Source: RYN-230 sp963717125 (lineage in GTDB: Bacteria > Actinomycetota > Actinomycetes > Streptosporangiales > Streptosporangiaceae). Taken from it: 64,000 bases of DNA. Made by a program: the position numbers and the translations under genes. Shown here piece by piece: positions 35,120 to 43,937 of this stretch. The notes under the pieces are model-generated. The model was not told where the DNA came from. It was given only the letters and a program-made list of their open reading frames with translations, and made no database searches. The first letter of the stretch is position 1. Each line of letters opens with the position of its first letter. Where the stretch lies: positions 682,001-746,000 of the forward strand of contig CAVQVG010000007.1 in NCBI GenBank assembly GCA_963717125.1. The letters run 5' to 3'.

Positions 35120-36334
35120 ATGTCGGCCCCCCTGGTAGATGATCTCGAGCTGCCGGTGTTCGACTACAGCGAGCCCGGGCTGACCGGCGAGGTGTACCAC
35201 CAGCGGCTGGCCGCGGTGCGGCAGCAGGGCTGGCTGGCCCGCTCCCCGCTGAGCTACGTGGTACTGGACCGGGAATCGGGCGAGTTCTTCCTGCGCGCCC
35301 GGCAGACCGCGTTCCCCGGAGGGGAGATCGCGGACCTGTTCGGGGTCACCGGTGGCCGGCTGCGCGAGCAGATCGACGCCAACATCCTCAACCTCACCGG
35401 GGACCGGCATCGCCGGCTGCGCCAGCTGGTCAGCCCGGCGTTCACGCCGCGGGCCGCGGACCAGTGGCGGCCGGCCATGCGCGGCTTCCTGGCCGGGCTG
35501 TGGCGGGATCTCGGCGGCGCGGCGGACTGCGAGTTCGTGGCCGCGTTCGCCAAGCCGTACCCCTCGCTGACCATCGCGGCCGTGCTCGGCGCCCCGGCGG
35601 ACGACGCGGCGCAGCTGCACGAGTGGTCCGGCTGGGTGCAGCGGCAGTTCGACATCCGGGCGCTGGCCAACGAGCCGGACCGCATCGAGCGCGCGGTCCA
35701 GGAGCTGTACGACTACGTCGAGGCGCTGCTGGAGAAGCGGCGCGCCGAGCCGTCCGACGACCTGATCGCCGCGCTGCTGGCGGCGGAGGCCGAAGGCGAC
35801 CGGCTGTCCCACACCGAGTGCGTCAACCTGGTACTCAACGTGGTGGCCGGCGGGGTGGACACCACCCAGGCGCAGCTGTCGCACGCGATGCGGCTGTTCG
35901 CCGGCCATCCGGGGCAGTGGGCCGCGCTGGCCCGCGATCGCGGGCTGGTGCCCGCGGCGGTCACCGAAGTGCTCCGGTTCGAGCCGATCACCCCGTTCAC
36001 CGCGCGGATCTGCCTGGAGCCGGTCGAGCACCGCGGGGTGACGTTCCCGGCCGGGTCGATCGTGGCCATCTGCGCCGAGCGGGCCAACCGCGACCTGCCC
36101 GGCGGTGATCAGTTCGACATCAGCCGGGACGGCGCCGACCGGCTGCTCACGTTCGGCGCGGGCCCGCATTTCTGCCTGGGCTCCAACCTGGCCCGGGCCG
36201 AACTGGAGGAGGCGCTCACGTTCCTGTCCGCGCGGATGCCCGGCCTGCACCCGGCCGGCCCGGTCCAGCTCGGCAACGTCGAGGGCATCTACGGCGTCGA
36301 GTCCCTCCCACTCGCCTGGTCGGCCGCCCAATAG
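35120..36334 (+). CDS. Cytochrome P450
   Basis: 404 aa from an ATG at 35120. I-helix VVAGGVDTTQAQ, K-helix EVLR followed by FEPITPFTAR, and the haem loop LTFGAGPHFCLGSNLAR (axial Cys ~352) are all intact. INLTGDRHRRLRQLVSPAFTPR matches the usual bacterial C-helix WxxxR-type area. Subfamily and substrate cannot be told; it is clearly different from the P450 at 28.6-29.9 kb. No redox partner is adjacent. Confidence 0.93.
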   Translation: MSAPLVDDLELPVFDYSEPGLTGEVYHQRLAAVRQQGWLARSPLSYVVLDRESGEFFLRARQTAFPGGEIADLFGVTGGRLREQIDANILNLTGDRHRRLRQLVSPAFTPRAADQWRPAMRGFLAGLWRDLGGAADCEFVAAFAKPYPSLTIAAVLGAPADDAAQLHEWSGWVQRQFDIRALANEPDRIERAVQELYDYVEALLEKRRAEPSDDLIAALLAAEAEGDRLSHTECVNLVLNVVAGGVDTTQAQLSHAMRLFAGHPGQWAALARDRGLVPAAVTEVLRFEPITPFTARICLEPVEHRGVTFPAGSIVAICAERANRDLPGGDQFDISRDGADRLLTFGAGPHFCLGSNLARAELEEALTFLSARMPGLHPAGPVQLGNVEGIYGVESLPLAWSAAQ

Positions 36335-36430
36335 CACGTCATTTGCCGGGCGCGCAGTAATTGTGATGCGCGGGAACCGCGCGGAGCCTTACGCTGGTAT
36401 CTCCTATCGGGGCGAAATGGGAGTTCAGCC

Positions 36431-37600
36431 GTGGAGCGGCTCAGCAAGAAGCTGATGAACTGGGCGTCAATCCTGGACGATGCGACCCGCGAGCAGGCAC
36501 TGCGGACCGCCCAACTGCCGTTCATTCACCCGTGGGTGGCTCTGATGAGCGATGCTCACCTGGGCAAAGGCGCCACTGTCGGGTCGGTAATTCCGACTCT
36601 CGGCGCCATAATTCCAGCCGCGGTTGGGGTTGACATAGGCTGCGGGATGATCGCGGTTCGGAGCCAGTTCACCGTGGAGGATATGCGTGGCCGGGGCGCG
36701 CTGCGGCCATTGCGCGAGTCCATCGAGAGCGTTATTCCGCTGTCCGCTGGCAAGTACAACACCGCCATTTCCGGCCAGCACACCGCGGACCGGATCGCAG
36801 AGCTGGAGCAGTTGGACGGCGCGGACAGCGCCGAGCAGGCCAGCCCGAACTGGCGGCTGCAGCTGGGCAGCCTGGGCTCGGGTAACCATTTCATCGAGGT
36901 CAGCCTGGATGAGGAGGACCGGGTCTGGCTGTTCCTGCATTCTGGGTCGCGCGGGGTGGGCAACCGGCTGGCCCGGACGCACATCAAGGTCGCCCAGGAG
37001 CTGGCTAAGAAATGGTGGATCCCGCTGGCCGACCCGGACCTGGCCTACCTGGTCGAGGACACCGACGAGTTCTGGGCCTACTTGCGCGACCTGCGCTGGG
37101 CCCAGCACTTCGCGCTGCTGAACCGGGCCGAGATGATGGACCGGGTCATCGGCTGCCTTTCGGATTGGCTGGGCCAGCCGGTGCAGGCCAGCGAGACGGT
37201 CAACACGCACCACAACTACACCGAGCGGGAAAAGCACTTCGGCAAGGAGGTGTGGCTGTCGCGTAAGGGCGCCATCGACGCCACGGCGGGAAAGCCGGGC
37301 CTCATCCCCGGCTCGATGGGCACCCGGTCGTATGTGGTGACCGGGAAGGGCAACCGGCTGGCGCTGAACTCCTCGCCGCACGGCGCGGGCCGCGAGTACA
37401 GCCGGAACGCGGCCCGCAAGACGTTCAGCCGGGCCGAGCTGGACGCCGCCATGCAGGGCATCGAGTGGCGGCACACCAGCGCGTTCCTGGACGAGATCCC
37501 AGCTGCCTACAAGGACGTGGAGGTTGTCATGCGCGACGCCAAGGACCTGGTGGAGGTCCGGCACACGCTGCGCCAGATCGTCAACGTCAAGGGCGACTGA
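36431..37600 (+). CDS. rtcB: RNA-splicing ligase RtcB
   Basis: 389 aa from a GTG at 36431 with GGGAG seven bases before. It joins 2',3'-cyclic phosphate or 3'-phosphate RNA to 5'-OH using GTP and Mn2+. Metal and guanylylation motifs: SDAHLGKGATVGSVIP, GVDIGCGM (Cys/Asp ligands), LGSGNHFIEV, HSGSRGVGN, NTHHNYTERE, GSMGTRSYVV and SSPHGAGREYSR (nucleotidyl His region). Length is the short actinobacterial form. No archease or RtcA gene is beside it, so repair of damaged tRNA or rRNA rather than splicing is the likely role. Confidence 0.95.
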   Translation: MERLSKKLMNWASILDDATREQALRTAQLPFIHPWVALMSDAHLGKGATVGSVIPTLGAIIPAAVGVDIGCGMIAVRSQFTVEDMRGRGALRPLRESIESVIPLSAGKYNTAISGQHTADRIAELEQLDGADSAEQASPNWRLQLGSLGSGNHFIEVSLDEEDRVWLFLHSGSRGVGNRLARTHIKVAQELAKKWWIPLADPDLAYLVEDTDEFWAYLRDLRWAQHFALLNRAEMMDRVIGCLSDWLGQPVQASETVNTHHNYTEREKHFGKEVWLSRKGAIDATAGKPGLIPGSMGTRSYVVTGKGNRLALNSSPHGAGREYSRNAARKTFSRAELDAAMQGIEWRHTSAFLDEIPAAYKDVEVVMRDAKDLVEVRHTLRQIVNVKGD

Positions 37601-37607
37601 CCAGCAG

Positions 37608-37640
37608 CGGTCCCCGGCGCACGGTACGCGCCGGGGACCG
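37608..37640. terminator. Bidirectional terminator between rtcB and phosphatase gene
   Basis: CGGTCCCCGGCGC (37608-37620) and GCGCCGGGGACCG (37628-37640) are perfectly complementary over 13 bp with a 7-base loop, in the 57-bp gap between convergent stops. Confidence 0.85.
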
Positions 37641-37657
37641 TGCCTGTCCCGGCCTGG

Positions 37658-40105
37658 TCAGCTGGTGGCCGCCAGGTGCTGGGCCGCCTTGATGAGGCCC
37701 TGGCAGGCAGCGAACTGGACCGGTGCGCCGGGCACCGGCGTGTCGCTGAACGCCGCCGCTTCCAGTTCGCCCTTGATCCGGCCGGCCAGCGCGTCGCGGA
37801 CCTTGTCCAGCCCGGTCAGCGCCTGGTTGACATGGATGTAGGTGGCATCACCGGGACTGGTGCTGTCCACCGCGTTGGTCGAGGCCACCAGGGTGGCCGC
37901 GCCGAACTGCCCCACGCTGGAGTTGAGCTGCTTGTAGCACTCCCCGAGCGCGGTCACCGCCGGGTCGCTGAGCGCCCGGTTCGGGTTGGCCAGCACCTGG
38001 GTGATCACCCGGCCGTCGTGCTCGTAGTCGTCGCGCAACCCGGTCAGGTACATCAGCGTCGGCCGGATGTCGGTCTCGTCCACCCACGGCCCGGGCAGGT
38101 GCTGGTCGGACACCTCGATCTGGCCGCTGTTGGCACCGGCCGAGCTCGGGCCCTGGCTGGCGGTGGGACCGTCCAGCCCGAGGTGCTTGACGCCGGGACC
38201 GACGAAGCCGACGTAGTTGGTGTTGATCTCGGCGGCGTAGTCGCCGTGGTCCCAGGCAAAGCCGGTCTCCTGCTGCACGCACGACCCGCTGCACGTGGCC
38301 GAGCCGTTGTACAGGTAGTAGTCGGGCTTGGCGAACATCGCGAACGTCGGCGTCCGCGCCGGGTCGGCGTTCACCATGTGCAGGATGGCTTCCTCGGCCG
38401 GGTCGGCGATGTAGTTGTCGATCTTCTGAGTCGTGCCGGTGTACGGGTTGGCCGCGGTGATGCTGGCCACGCCGTGTTCCAGGGTGCGCACCGAGGACGC
38501 GTCCGGCCCCGGATCACCGGTCACGTAGAACTCCGGCGCGGTGTCGGCTTCCAGGCTGAACGGCACCGTGTTGTGCTCCTGGGTGGCCAGCAGCCCGGTG
38601 ACGTTGGCGTCCAGTTCGCCGAACGAGCCGGCCGGGTAGCTGCACTCGACGTCCGGGGTCACCGTGCCGCCGCTGACCGTGGCGCCGTCACAGCTCGCCG
38701 GGGAGGGCTGGATGGCCCGGCCGACGTTGGCCCCGGCCTCGTGGTCACCCTCGTCCGAGCTGAAGATGAACAGCGTGTTCTTCGGCGTGATGCCGGCCGC
38801 GGCCAGCCGCTTGAAGAAGGCGCCGAACGCCTGGTTGTAGTACTGCGCCTGCTCGATGTAGCAGGCACTGCCGCTGCCCAGCGCGTCTGGCGCGCTGGTG
38901 CACGCGGACAGGCCCGGGATGTCCTCGTTCCCGTGCAGGTCCGCGATGTAGCCGTTGACCACCGGGACGCCCTTTTGCAGCAGGTCGGCCATGTAGGCCA
39001 GGGTCTGCGAGGCGTTGATGGAGCCGAAGCCGGGGAACCCGGGGTGGTTGGTCAGGAACGCGCCATTGATCTGGTTCCCGTTCAGGTCGACCAGGTTCCC
39101 GGCCGCGTTGGTCACCTGGTAGCCGTTCTCGGTCAGGTTCGGGGTGCCCGCGCCGAGTTGCGGCGCGACGTACCGGTGGCCGAACAGCCCCTGGTAGCCG
39201 GTGTACCCACCCGGCTCGCTGGGCAGCAGGTCGGGCACGGCGGTGTGGCTGGGGCTGGTCTGGCCATACTTGACCCCCTGGGCGTCGGCGCAGAACGCGC
39301 TGCCCCGGGCGCAGTGCACGGCCAGCCCGACGTAGTCCGCGGTCTCCGCGTCCTTGAACGAGTCCGGGTCGGCGGCCAGCTGCTGCTCTTCTGGCGAGTT
39401 GGCGCCGAACACCTTCGGGATGTCCACCGAGGTGTTCTCCAGCTCCTGGTTCACCGTGGAGACGTCGCCGACGTCACAGCCGGCCCGGGTGAACGGCACC
39501 CATGGCGCGGGCGTAATGCTGTCCGGCTTGGGGGCGGGCGATGTGGTGGCCGGCGGGGTGGCCGAGTACACCAGCGACGGGTTGGTGTCGTGCCCGGCGT
39601 TCGGCTTCGACGCGGTGTCGAAGATGGGGTCGGTCCAGTACGCGAACGAGCTGGCCGGGTCGGTCGTCCCGTCCGGGTTGTAGGCCTGGTAGCCGTTGCT
39701 GACCGGCATGCCCGCCCGGTCGCCGTACAGGCCGGTGAACGTGGTCAGCAGGTCATCGGCGGTGTGCGCGATGAGTGGCGTGTGGTTGTTGGAGAGCAGC
39801 GTGCCGTTGTTCTCGATGAAGTTCAGCAGGTTCGGCATCAGCTGGAGGTCGGACGGCACGTTCGGGTTGTCCCGGAAGAAGTGCACGTTGTCGAAGCCGA
39901 TCTCGACCACGTGCCGGACTCCGTTGCCGAGATGGCAGCCGTTGCTGCCCGCGTGGTGCGGCGGCGCGCTCCGCACTAACGGCGCGCCGGTCGCCGCGAG
40001 CCCGGGCACGGCACCGGCCAGGGCGATCGTACTCAGCAGCGAGACGCATCCGGTGACGGCGGCGGCGCGCACAGCCAGCCTCCGTCGGCCTGGGTGGTGT
40101 GGCAT
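37658..40105 (-). CDS. Secreted alkaline-phosphatase-superfamily protein
   Basis: 815 aa, ATG at 40105 after GGAGG. The signal peptide is LAVRAAAVTGCVSLLSTIALAGAVPGLAATGA. The catalytic side has HVVEIGFDNVHFFRDNPNV, LLSNNHTPLIAHTADDLLTTFTGLYGDRAGMPVSN, then NTLFIFSSDEGDHEAG and DETDIRPTLMYLTGLRDDYEHDGRV, the metal-binding Asp/His sets of the alkaline phosphatase/sulfatase fold. Many Asn/Asp and no membrane anchor indicate an exported enzyme, probably a phosphoesterase acting outside the cell. Substrate unknown. It is divergent from the HAD gene. Confidence 0.85.
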   Translation of the reverse strand: MPHHPGRRRLAVRAAAVTGCVSLLSTIALAGAVPGLAATGAPLVRSAPPHHAGSNGCHLGNGVRHVVEIGFDNVHFFRDNPNVPSDLQLMPNLLNFIENNGTLLSNNHTPLIAHTADDLLTTFTGLYGDRAGMPVSNGYQAYNPDGTTDPASSFAYWTDPIFDTASKPNAGHDTNPSLVYSATPPATTSPAPKPDSITPAPWVPFTRAGCDVGDVSTVNQELENTSVDIPKVFGANSPEEQQLAADPDSFKDAETADYVGLAVHCARGSAFCADAQGVKYGQTSPSHTAVPDLLPSEPGGYTGYQGLFGHRYVAPQLGAGTPNLTENGYQVTNAAGNLVDLNGNQINGAFLTNHPGFPGFGSINASQTLAYMADLLQKGVPVVNGYIADLHGNEDIPGLSACTSAPDALGSGSACYIEQAQYYNQAFGAFFKRLAAAGITPKNTLFIFSSDEGDHEAGANVGRAIQPSPASCDGATVSGGTVTPDVECSYPAGSFGELDANVTGLLATQEHNTVPFSLEADTAPEFYVTGDPGPDASSVRTLEHGVASITAANPYTGTTQKIDNYIADPAEEAILHMVNADPARTPTFAMFAKPDYYLYNGSATCSGSCVQQETGFAWDHGDYAAEINTNYVGFVGPGVKHLGLDGPTASQGPSSAGANSGQIEVSDQHLPGPWVDETDIRPTLMYLTGLRDDYEHDGRVITQVLANPNRALSDPAVTALGECYKQLNSSVGQFGAATLVASTNAVDSTSPGDATYIHVNQALTGLDKVRDALAGRIKGELEAAAFSDTPVPGAPVQFAACQGLIKAAQHLAATS

Positions 40106-40302
40106 CGGTCCTCCTCTTCCCCTGCCCGGGGTGAACCTCCGGGCAGTCCTGCCGTGACCCTAGGGACAAGGGCCGAATTCCCGGGTGGAGGAAAAAGAAA
40201 CGGAAGCCAAATCTTGGGCTAACTGAGCTGGCCCGCCGGGCGCCCGACCAGCGGCTGCGCCCAGCGGTTATTGGCGCGACCGGGCGCGGCGGCTGGCATA
40301 GC

Positions 40303-41007
40303 ATGCGAGCTGTGGCCATCCAGGCAGTGATCTTCGATTGGGGCGGCACGCTCACGCCCTGGCATTCGGTGGATCACGACGCGATGTGGCGCGCGGTGTG
40401 CGCGCAGCACTTCCCTGGCCGCGGCGACGAGGCGGCGGCGGCCATCGTGGCCGCCGAGCTGGCGCTGTGGCAGCTCGGCGGCGAATCGCAGCGGAGCGCC
40501 ACGCTGGCCGAGGTGTTCGAGCGGGCCGGGGTGACGCCGACCGACGCGCTGCTGGAGACGTACTACGCGGCCTGGGACCCGCACACGGTCACCGACCCCG
40601 ACGTGATCCCGCTGCTCGGCGAGCTGCGCGCGCGGGGCATCAAGGCCGGGGTGCTGTCCAACACGATGTGGCCGCGCAGCGCGCACGAGCGGGTGTTCCG
40701 CCGGGACAACGTGCTCAGCCTGTTCGATGGCGCGGTGTACAGCAGCGAGATCCCGTGGACCAAGCCGCATCCGGAGGCGTTCCGGGCGGCGATGGCCGCG
40801 GTCGGCGTGGCCGACCCGGCCGGCTGTGTGTTCGTCGGCGACCGGCCCTATGACGATGTGCACGGCGCGCAGCGCGCGGGGATGCGCGCGGTGCTGATCC
40901 CGCACAGCGCGGTGCCGCCCTACGACAGCGCCGTGCCGGACGCGGTGATCAGCCGGCTGGCCGACCTGCCCGCCCACCTGGACGCCTGGTCAGCGCCGGT
41001 CCGGTAG
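40303..41007 (+). CDS. HAD-superfamily hydrolase-like protein
   Basis: 234 aa from an ATG at 40303 (a GTG at 40312 would also work). HAD motif I is VIFDWGGTL, so the nucleophile Asp is present but the second Asp (DxD) is Gly. Motif II is GVLSNTMWP, motif III Lys is in PWTKPHPEAF, and motif IV is VFVGDRPYDDVHGAQRAGM. DWGGT proteins are a known branch of the HAD family and need not be inactive. First of an apparent rightward run with PIG-L (10 bp apart) and the PLP lyase. Confidence 0.87.
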   Translation: MRAVAIQAVIFDWGGTLTPWHSVDHDAMWRAVCAQHFPGRGDEAAAAIVAAELALWQLGGESQRSATLAEVFERAGVTPTDALLETYYAAWDPHTVTDPDVIPLLGELRARGIKAGVLSNTMWPRSAHERVFRRDNVLSLFDGAVYSSEIPWTKPHPEAFRAAMAAVGVADPAGCVFVGDRPYDDVHGAQRAGMRAVLIPHSAVPPYDSAVPDAVISRLADLPAHLDAWSAPVR

Positions 41008-41017
41008 CGTCGCGGGC

Positions 41018-41800
41018 ATGGCCACGCTGGTTTCCTTCCACGCCCATCCGGACGACGAGTGCATCGCCTGCGGCGGGGTGATCCGCAAGGCGGCCGACGC
41101 CGGGCACCGCGTCGTGCTGGTCATCGCCACCCGGGGCGAGGAGGGCGAGATCCCGGCAGGCCTGCTGGCCGACGGCGAGGAGCTCTGGCAGCGCCGGGTG
41201 ATCGAGACCCAGGCGTCGGCGGACATCCTGGGCGCGCAGCGGGTGGAGTTCCTCGGTTACCGCGACTCCGGGATGATGGGCACCCCGGCCAACGACCGGC
41301 CCGGGTCGTTCTGGACCACCCCGGTCGAGGAAGCCGCCCAGCGGGTGGCCGGGCTGCTCCGCGCCGAACAGGCCGACGTGCTGACCTGCTATGACCACCA
41401 CGGCGGCTATGGCCACCCGGACCATATCCAGGTGCACCGGGTGGGCATCCGGGCCGCCGAGCTGGCCGGCACGCCGCGGGTCTACCAGAGCACGATCAAC
41501 CGGGATCACGTAGAGCGCAGCATTCAGCAGTTCGCCGCGCAGGCGGCGGCGAACGGGGCCGAACTGCCGGAGCGGGATCCGGACACGTTCGGCCTGCCGG
41601 AGTCGGTGATCACGGCCGCGGTGGACGTCACGCCGTACCTGGACTACAAGCGGCGCGCGATGCGGGCGCACGCCAGCCAGATCAGCGAGCAGTCGTTCTT
41701 CCTGGCCATGCCGGACGACCAGTTCCGGGTCGCGTTCGGCACCGAATGGTTCATCCGGGATGGCCAGGGCCCGGGCATCACCGAGACCGACCTGCTCTGA
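41018..41800 (+). CDS. PIG-L family zinc deacetylase
   Basis: 260 aa. Zinc motifs are HAHPDDECIACGG near the N-terminus and GYGHPDHIQVHRVG. GEEGEIPAG and EFLGYRDSGMMGTPAN fit the MshB/Mca/LmbE branch, in which MshB deacetylates GlcNAc-Ins and Mca hydrolyses mycothiol S-conjugates. The YRDSGM and C-terminal QISEQSFFLAMPDDQFRVAFGTEWFI features match that branch, but which of the two (or a paralogue) is undecided. Ten bp behind the HAD gene. Confidence 0.88.
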   Translation: MATLVSFHAHPDDECIACGGVIRKAADAGHRVVLVIATRGEEGEIPAGLLADGEELWQRRVIETQASADILGAQRVEFLGYRDSGMMGTPANDRPGSFWTTPVEEAAQRVAGLLRAEQADVLTCYDHHGGYGHPDHIQVHRVGIRAAELAGTPRVYQSTINRDHVERSIQQFAAQAAANGAELPERDPDTFGLPESVITAAVDVTPYLDYKRRAMRAHASQISEQSFFLAMPDDQFRVAFGTEWFIRDGQGPGITETDLL

Positions 41801-41872
41801 ACCAGGCAAGACGGGGCGGCCAGGGCGTCCGCCGCGGGATTGGCCATCCCCCAGCAGTACCAGAATGGCGGT

Positions 41873-42982
41873 ATGGCTGCTGACCGACACACCGCGCCTG
41901 CCGACCAGGACCCCGGCGCGGCGGAACTGGCCGCGCTGCGCGACCAGTGCACCCGTTTCCTGCACTATCACGGGCCGGTCCGGGCGGCCGACCTGCTGGC
42001 CACCGTGCCGCCCGACACGGTGCCAGACCGCTACGGGGACGGCGGCGTGGTGGCTGACCTGGAGGGCCGGATCGCGGCGCTGCTCGGCAAGCCGGCCGCG
42101 GTGTTCCTGCCCAGCGGCACCATGGCCCAGCAGGCGGTGCTCCGGGTGCACGCCGACCAGCGGGAGCGCCGCGGCATCGTGTTCCATCCATGCTGCCATG
42201 TCGACGTGCACGAAGGCCGCGGCTACGAACGGCTGCACCAGCTCACCGGCCGCCCGGTGGGTGATCCGCACCGGCTGCTCAGCGTGGCCGATCTGGCCGC
42301 TGTGGCCGAGCCGCCCGCGGCGCTGCTGGTCGAACTGCCGCAACGTGACCTGGGCGGCCAGCAGCCGTCCTGGGCCGAGCTGGAGACGCAGGTGGGCTGG
42401 GCCCGGGACCGCGGCGCCGCGGCCCACCTGGACGGGGCCCGGCTGTGGGAGTCCGCCGCCGGGTACGCACGGCCGCCCGCCGACATCGCGCAGCTGTTCG
42501 ACACCGTGTACGTGTCCTTCTACAAGGGCCTCGGCGCGCTGCCCGGCTGCTGTGTGGCGGGCCCCGGCGACATCATCGGGCAGGTCCGGGAGTGGCGGCA
42601 CCGGATGGGCGGGACGCTGTTCGGCCTGTGGCCCAACGCCGCCTCGGCGCTGACCTGCCTGGACCGGCGGCTCCCGCTGATGCCGCGGTACCTGGCGCAT
42701 GCCCGGGCCATCGCGGACGCATTGCGCGACGTGCCCGGCGTCCGGGTCATCCCGGACCCGCCGCACACCTCGATGATGCACCTGCTGCTGAACACCAGCG
42801 CGGCCGGCTTCCGCGCCGCCGCCATCCGGCTGGCCAAGGACCAGGGCATCTGGACCTGGCCGGAGCCGGCCAGCACCGTGGACCCGCAGACCCAGCGGGT
42901 CGAGCTGACGGTGGGTGACCAGACCCTGGGTATGCCGCCCGAAGAGGTGGCTGGCATCGTCACCGACCTGGTCGCGGGCTAG
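41873..42982 (+). CDS. PLP-dependent beta-eliminating lyase / threonine aldolase-like protein
   Basis: 369 aa from an ATG at 41873 (an in-frame TTG lies at 41840). GKPAAVFLPSGTMAQQAVLRVHAD, HVDVHEGRGYERLHQL, RGAAAHLDGARLWESAAGY and the PLP Lys in DTVYVSFYKGLGALPGCCVAG match the threonine-aldolase fold I family, with DGARLW giving the pyridine-N Asp. Expected reaction is retro-aldol cleavage of a beta-hydroxy amino acid. The last four bases overlap the convergent PHP gene. Confidence 0.86.
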   Translation: MAADRHTAPADQDPGAAELAALRDQCTRFLHYHGPVRAADLLATVPPDTVPDRYGDGGVVADLEGRIAALLGKPAAVFLPSGTMAQQAVLRVHADQRERRGIVFHPCCHVDVHEGRGYERLHQLTGRPVGDPHRLLSVADLAAVAEPPAALLVELPQRDLGGQQPSWAELETQVGWARDRGAAAHLDGARLWESAAGYARPPADIAQLFDTVYVSFYKGLGALPGCCVAGPGDIIGQVREWRHRMGGTLFGLWPNAASALTCLDRRLPLMPRYLAHARAIADALRDVPGVRVIPDPPHTSMMHLLLNTSAAGFRAAAIRLAKDQGIWTWPEPASTVDPQTQRVELTVGDQTLGMPPEEVAGIVTDLVAG

Positions 42983-43863
42983 CGGCGCCAGAAGCCGGCC
43001 GGGTCCCGGGCCGGCCGGAACCCAGCCGCGGCGGCGATCCCGGCCGCGGCCCGGAACCGCGCGCCGACGTGCCAGGGCAGGTGCGCGTCGCTGCCGAAGG
43101 ACAGCGCGGTGCCGCCCGCCTCGACCCACCAGCGCAGCAGGCTGACCGAGGGCAACGGGCTGGCCGTGTTCAACTCGAGGACCCGCCCGGAGGCGGCCAG
43201 CGCGTGGAGCACCGCGCGGTACTCCTCCTCGAACGCGGCCTCGGCGTACTCCCCCGCCGACGCGGGCCAGTTCCGGCGCGGGAAGTCCAGATGGGCCAGC
43301 ACCTCGAACAGGCTGCTGCCCTCGATCATGGTGACCACCTCGGCGAAATACCGGCGCATCACCTCGTCCGGCGGCTCGCGGTGGAGCAGCCACCCCGAAT
43401 ACACCAGCCGGCCAGCCGTGGGCAGCGTGTGCACCGAGCCGAGCACCCGGTCGAACCGGCCCGACCCCAGCACGGCGGCAGCACTGGCCGCGAACAAGTG
43501 CGGCTCGCCGGCTTCCACTCCGGACAGGATGCGCAACGCCTTAAACCGGTCGCGGCACTCGGCCACTGCGGCGAGGTACCCGGGCACATCCAGCGGCCGG
43601 ATCCCGGGCGCGGCGTTCGGATCGACCCCGGTTGCCGTGATCGGGTCAGCCGGCCCGGCCACGGTGAAATCCAGGTGCTCGGTGAACGCCACCGTGGGCA
43701 GCCCGAGCTCGACGGCGTGGGCACAGGCCGCGGCCATCGACGCCTGCGGGCCGGTGTCATGCGACCACTGCGAATGAACGTGATTGTCCGCCAGTATCCC
43801 GGTGCCCAGTATCTCGGTCCCCGGGCCGACGCTATTCGTGGGGCCGATGGGATTTGAACCCAT
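42979..43863 (-). CDS. PHP-domain (histidinol-phosphatase-like) protein; start uncertain
   Basis: PHP metal ligands: DNHVHSQWSHD, VAFTEHLDF, GVEAGEPH, LGSVHTL, VLAHLDFPRRNW and FGSDAHLPWHVG. Such proteins are metal-dependent phosphoesterases, often annotated as histidinol phosphatase. The odd point is the start. The conserved part begins at ADNHVH (about 43791), yet no ATG, GTG or TTG occurs in this frame between there and the tRNA. The first in-frame ATG (43863) lies inside the T-arm of the tRNA gene. A CTG at 43809 or 43794 is an alternative start. Confidence 0.82.
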   Translation of the reverse strand: MGSNPIGPTNSVGPGTEILGTGILADNHVHSQWSHDTGPQASMAAACAHAVELGLPTVAFTEHLDFTVAGPADPITATGVDPNAAPGIRPLDVPGYLAAVAECRDRFKALRILSGVEAGEPHLFAASAAAVLGSGRFDRVLGSVHTLPTAGRLVYSGWLLHREPPDEVMRRYFAEVVTMIEGSSLFEVLAHLDFPRRNWPASAGEYAEAAFEEEYRAVLHALAASGRVLELNTASPLPSVSLLRWWVEAGGTALSFGSDAHLPWHVGARFRAAAGIAAAAGFRPARDPAGFWRR

Positions 43864-43911
43864 ACTTGCAGGATCCTAAGTCCTGTGCCTCTGCCGTTGG
43901 GCTACGGCCCC
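43839..43911 (-). tRNA. tRNA with UAG anticodon (tRNA-Leu by codon), class I shape
   Basis: 73 nt. Acceptor stem GGGGCCG/CGGCCCC, D-arm GCCC..AGGC with GG in the loop, anticodon stem CAGGA/TCCTG with loop CTTAGGA, variable loop of only five bases (CAAGT), T-arm ATGGG-TTCAAAT-CCCAT, discriminator A. No CCA is encoded. The anticodon TAG reads CUA/CUG (Leu), but bacterial tRNA-Leu normally has a long variable arm, which is missing here. It lies between the PHP gene and bcp. Confidence 0.9.
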
Positions 43912-43937
43912 GGTTGCCCGCCGCCGCGGGCGGTGCA

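Noticed and set aside
40327..40345. Inactive HAD because the second Asp of DxD is Gly
   Set aside because: DWGGT HAD proteins are a known branch and can use other acid/base residues, so no claim of inactivity is made.
43839..43911. Amber-suppressor tRNA
   Set aside because: The anticodon is UAG, which reads CUA/CUG; an amber suppressor would need CUA as anticodon.
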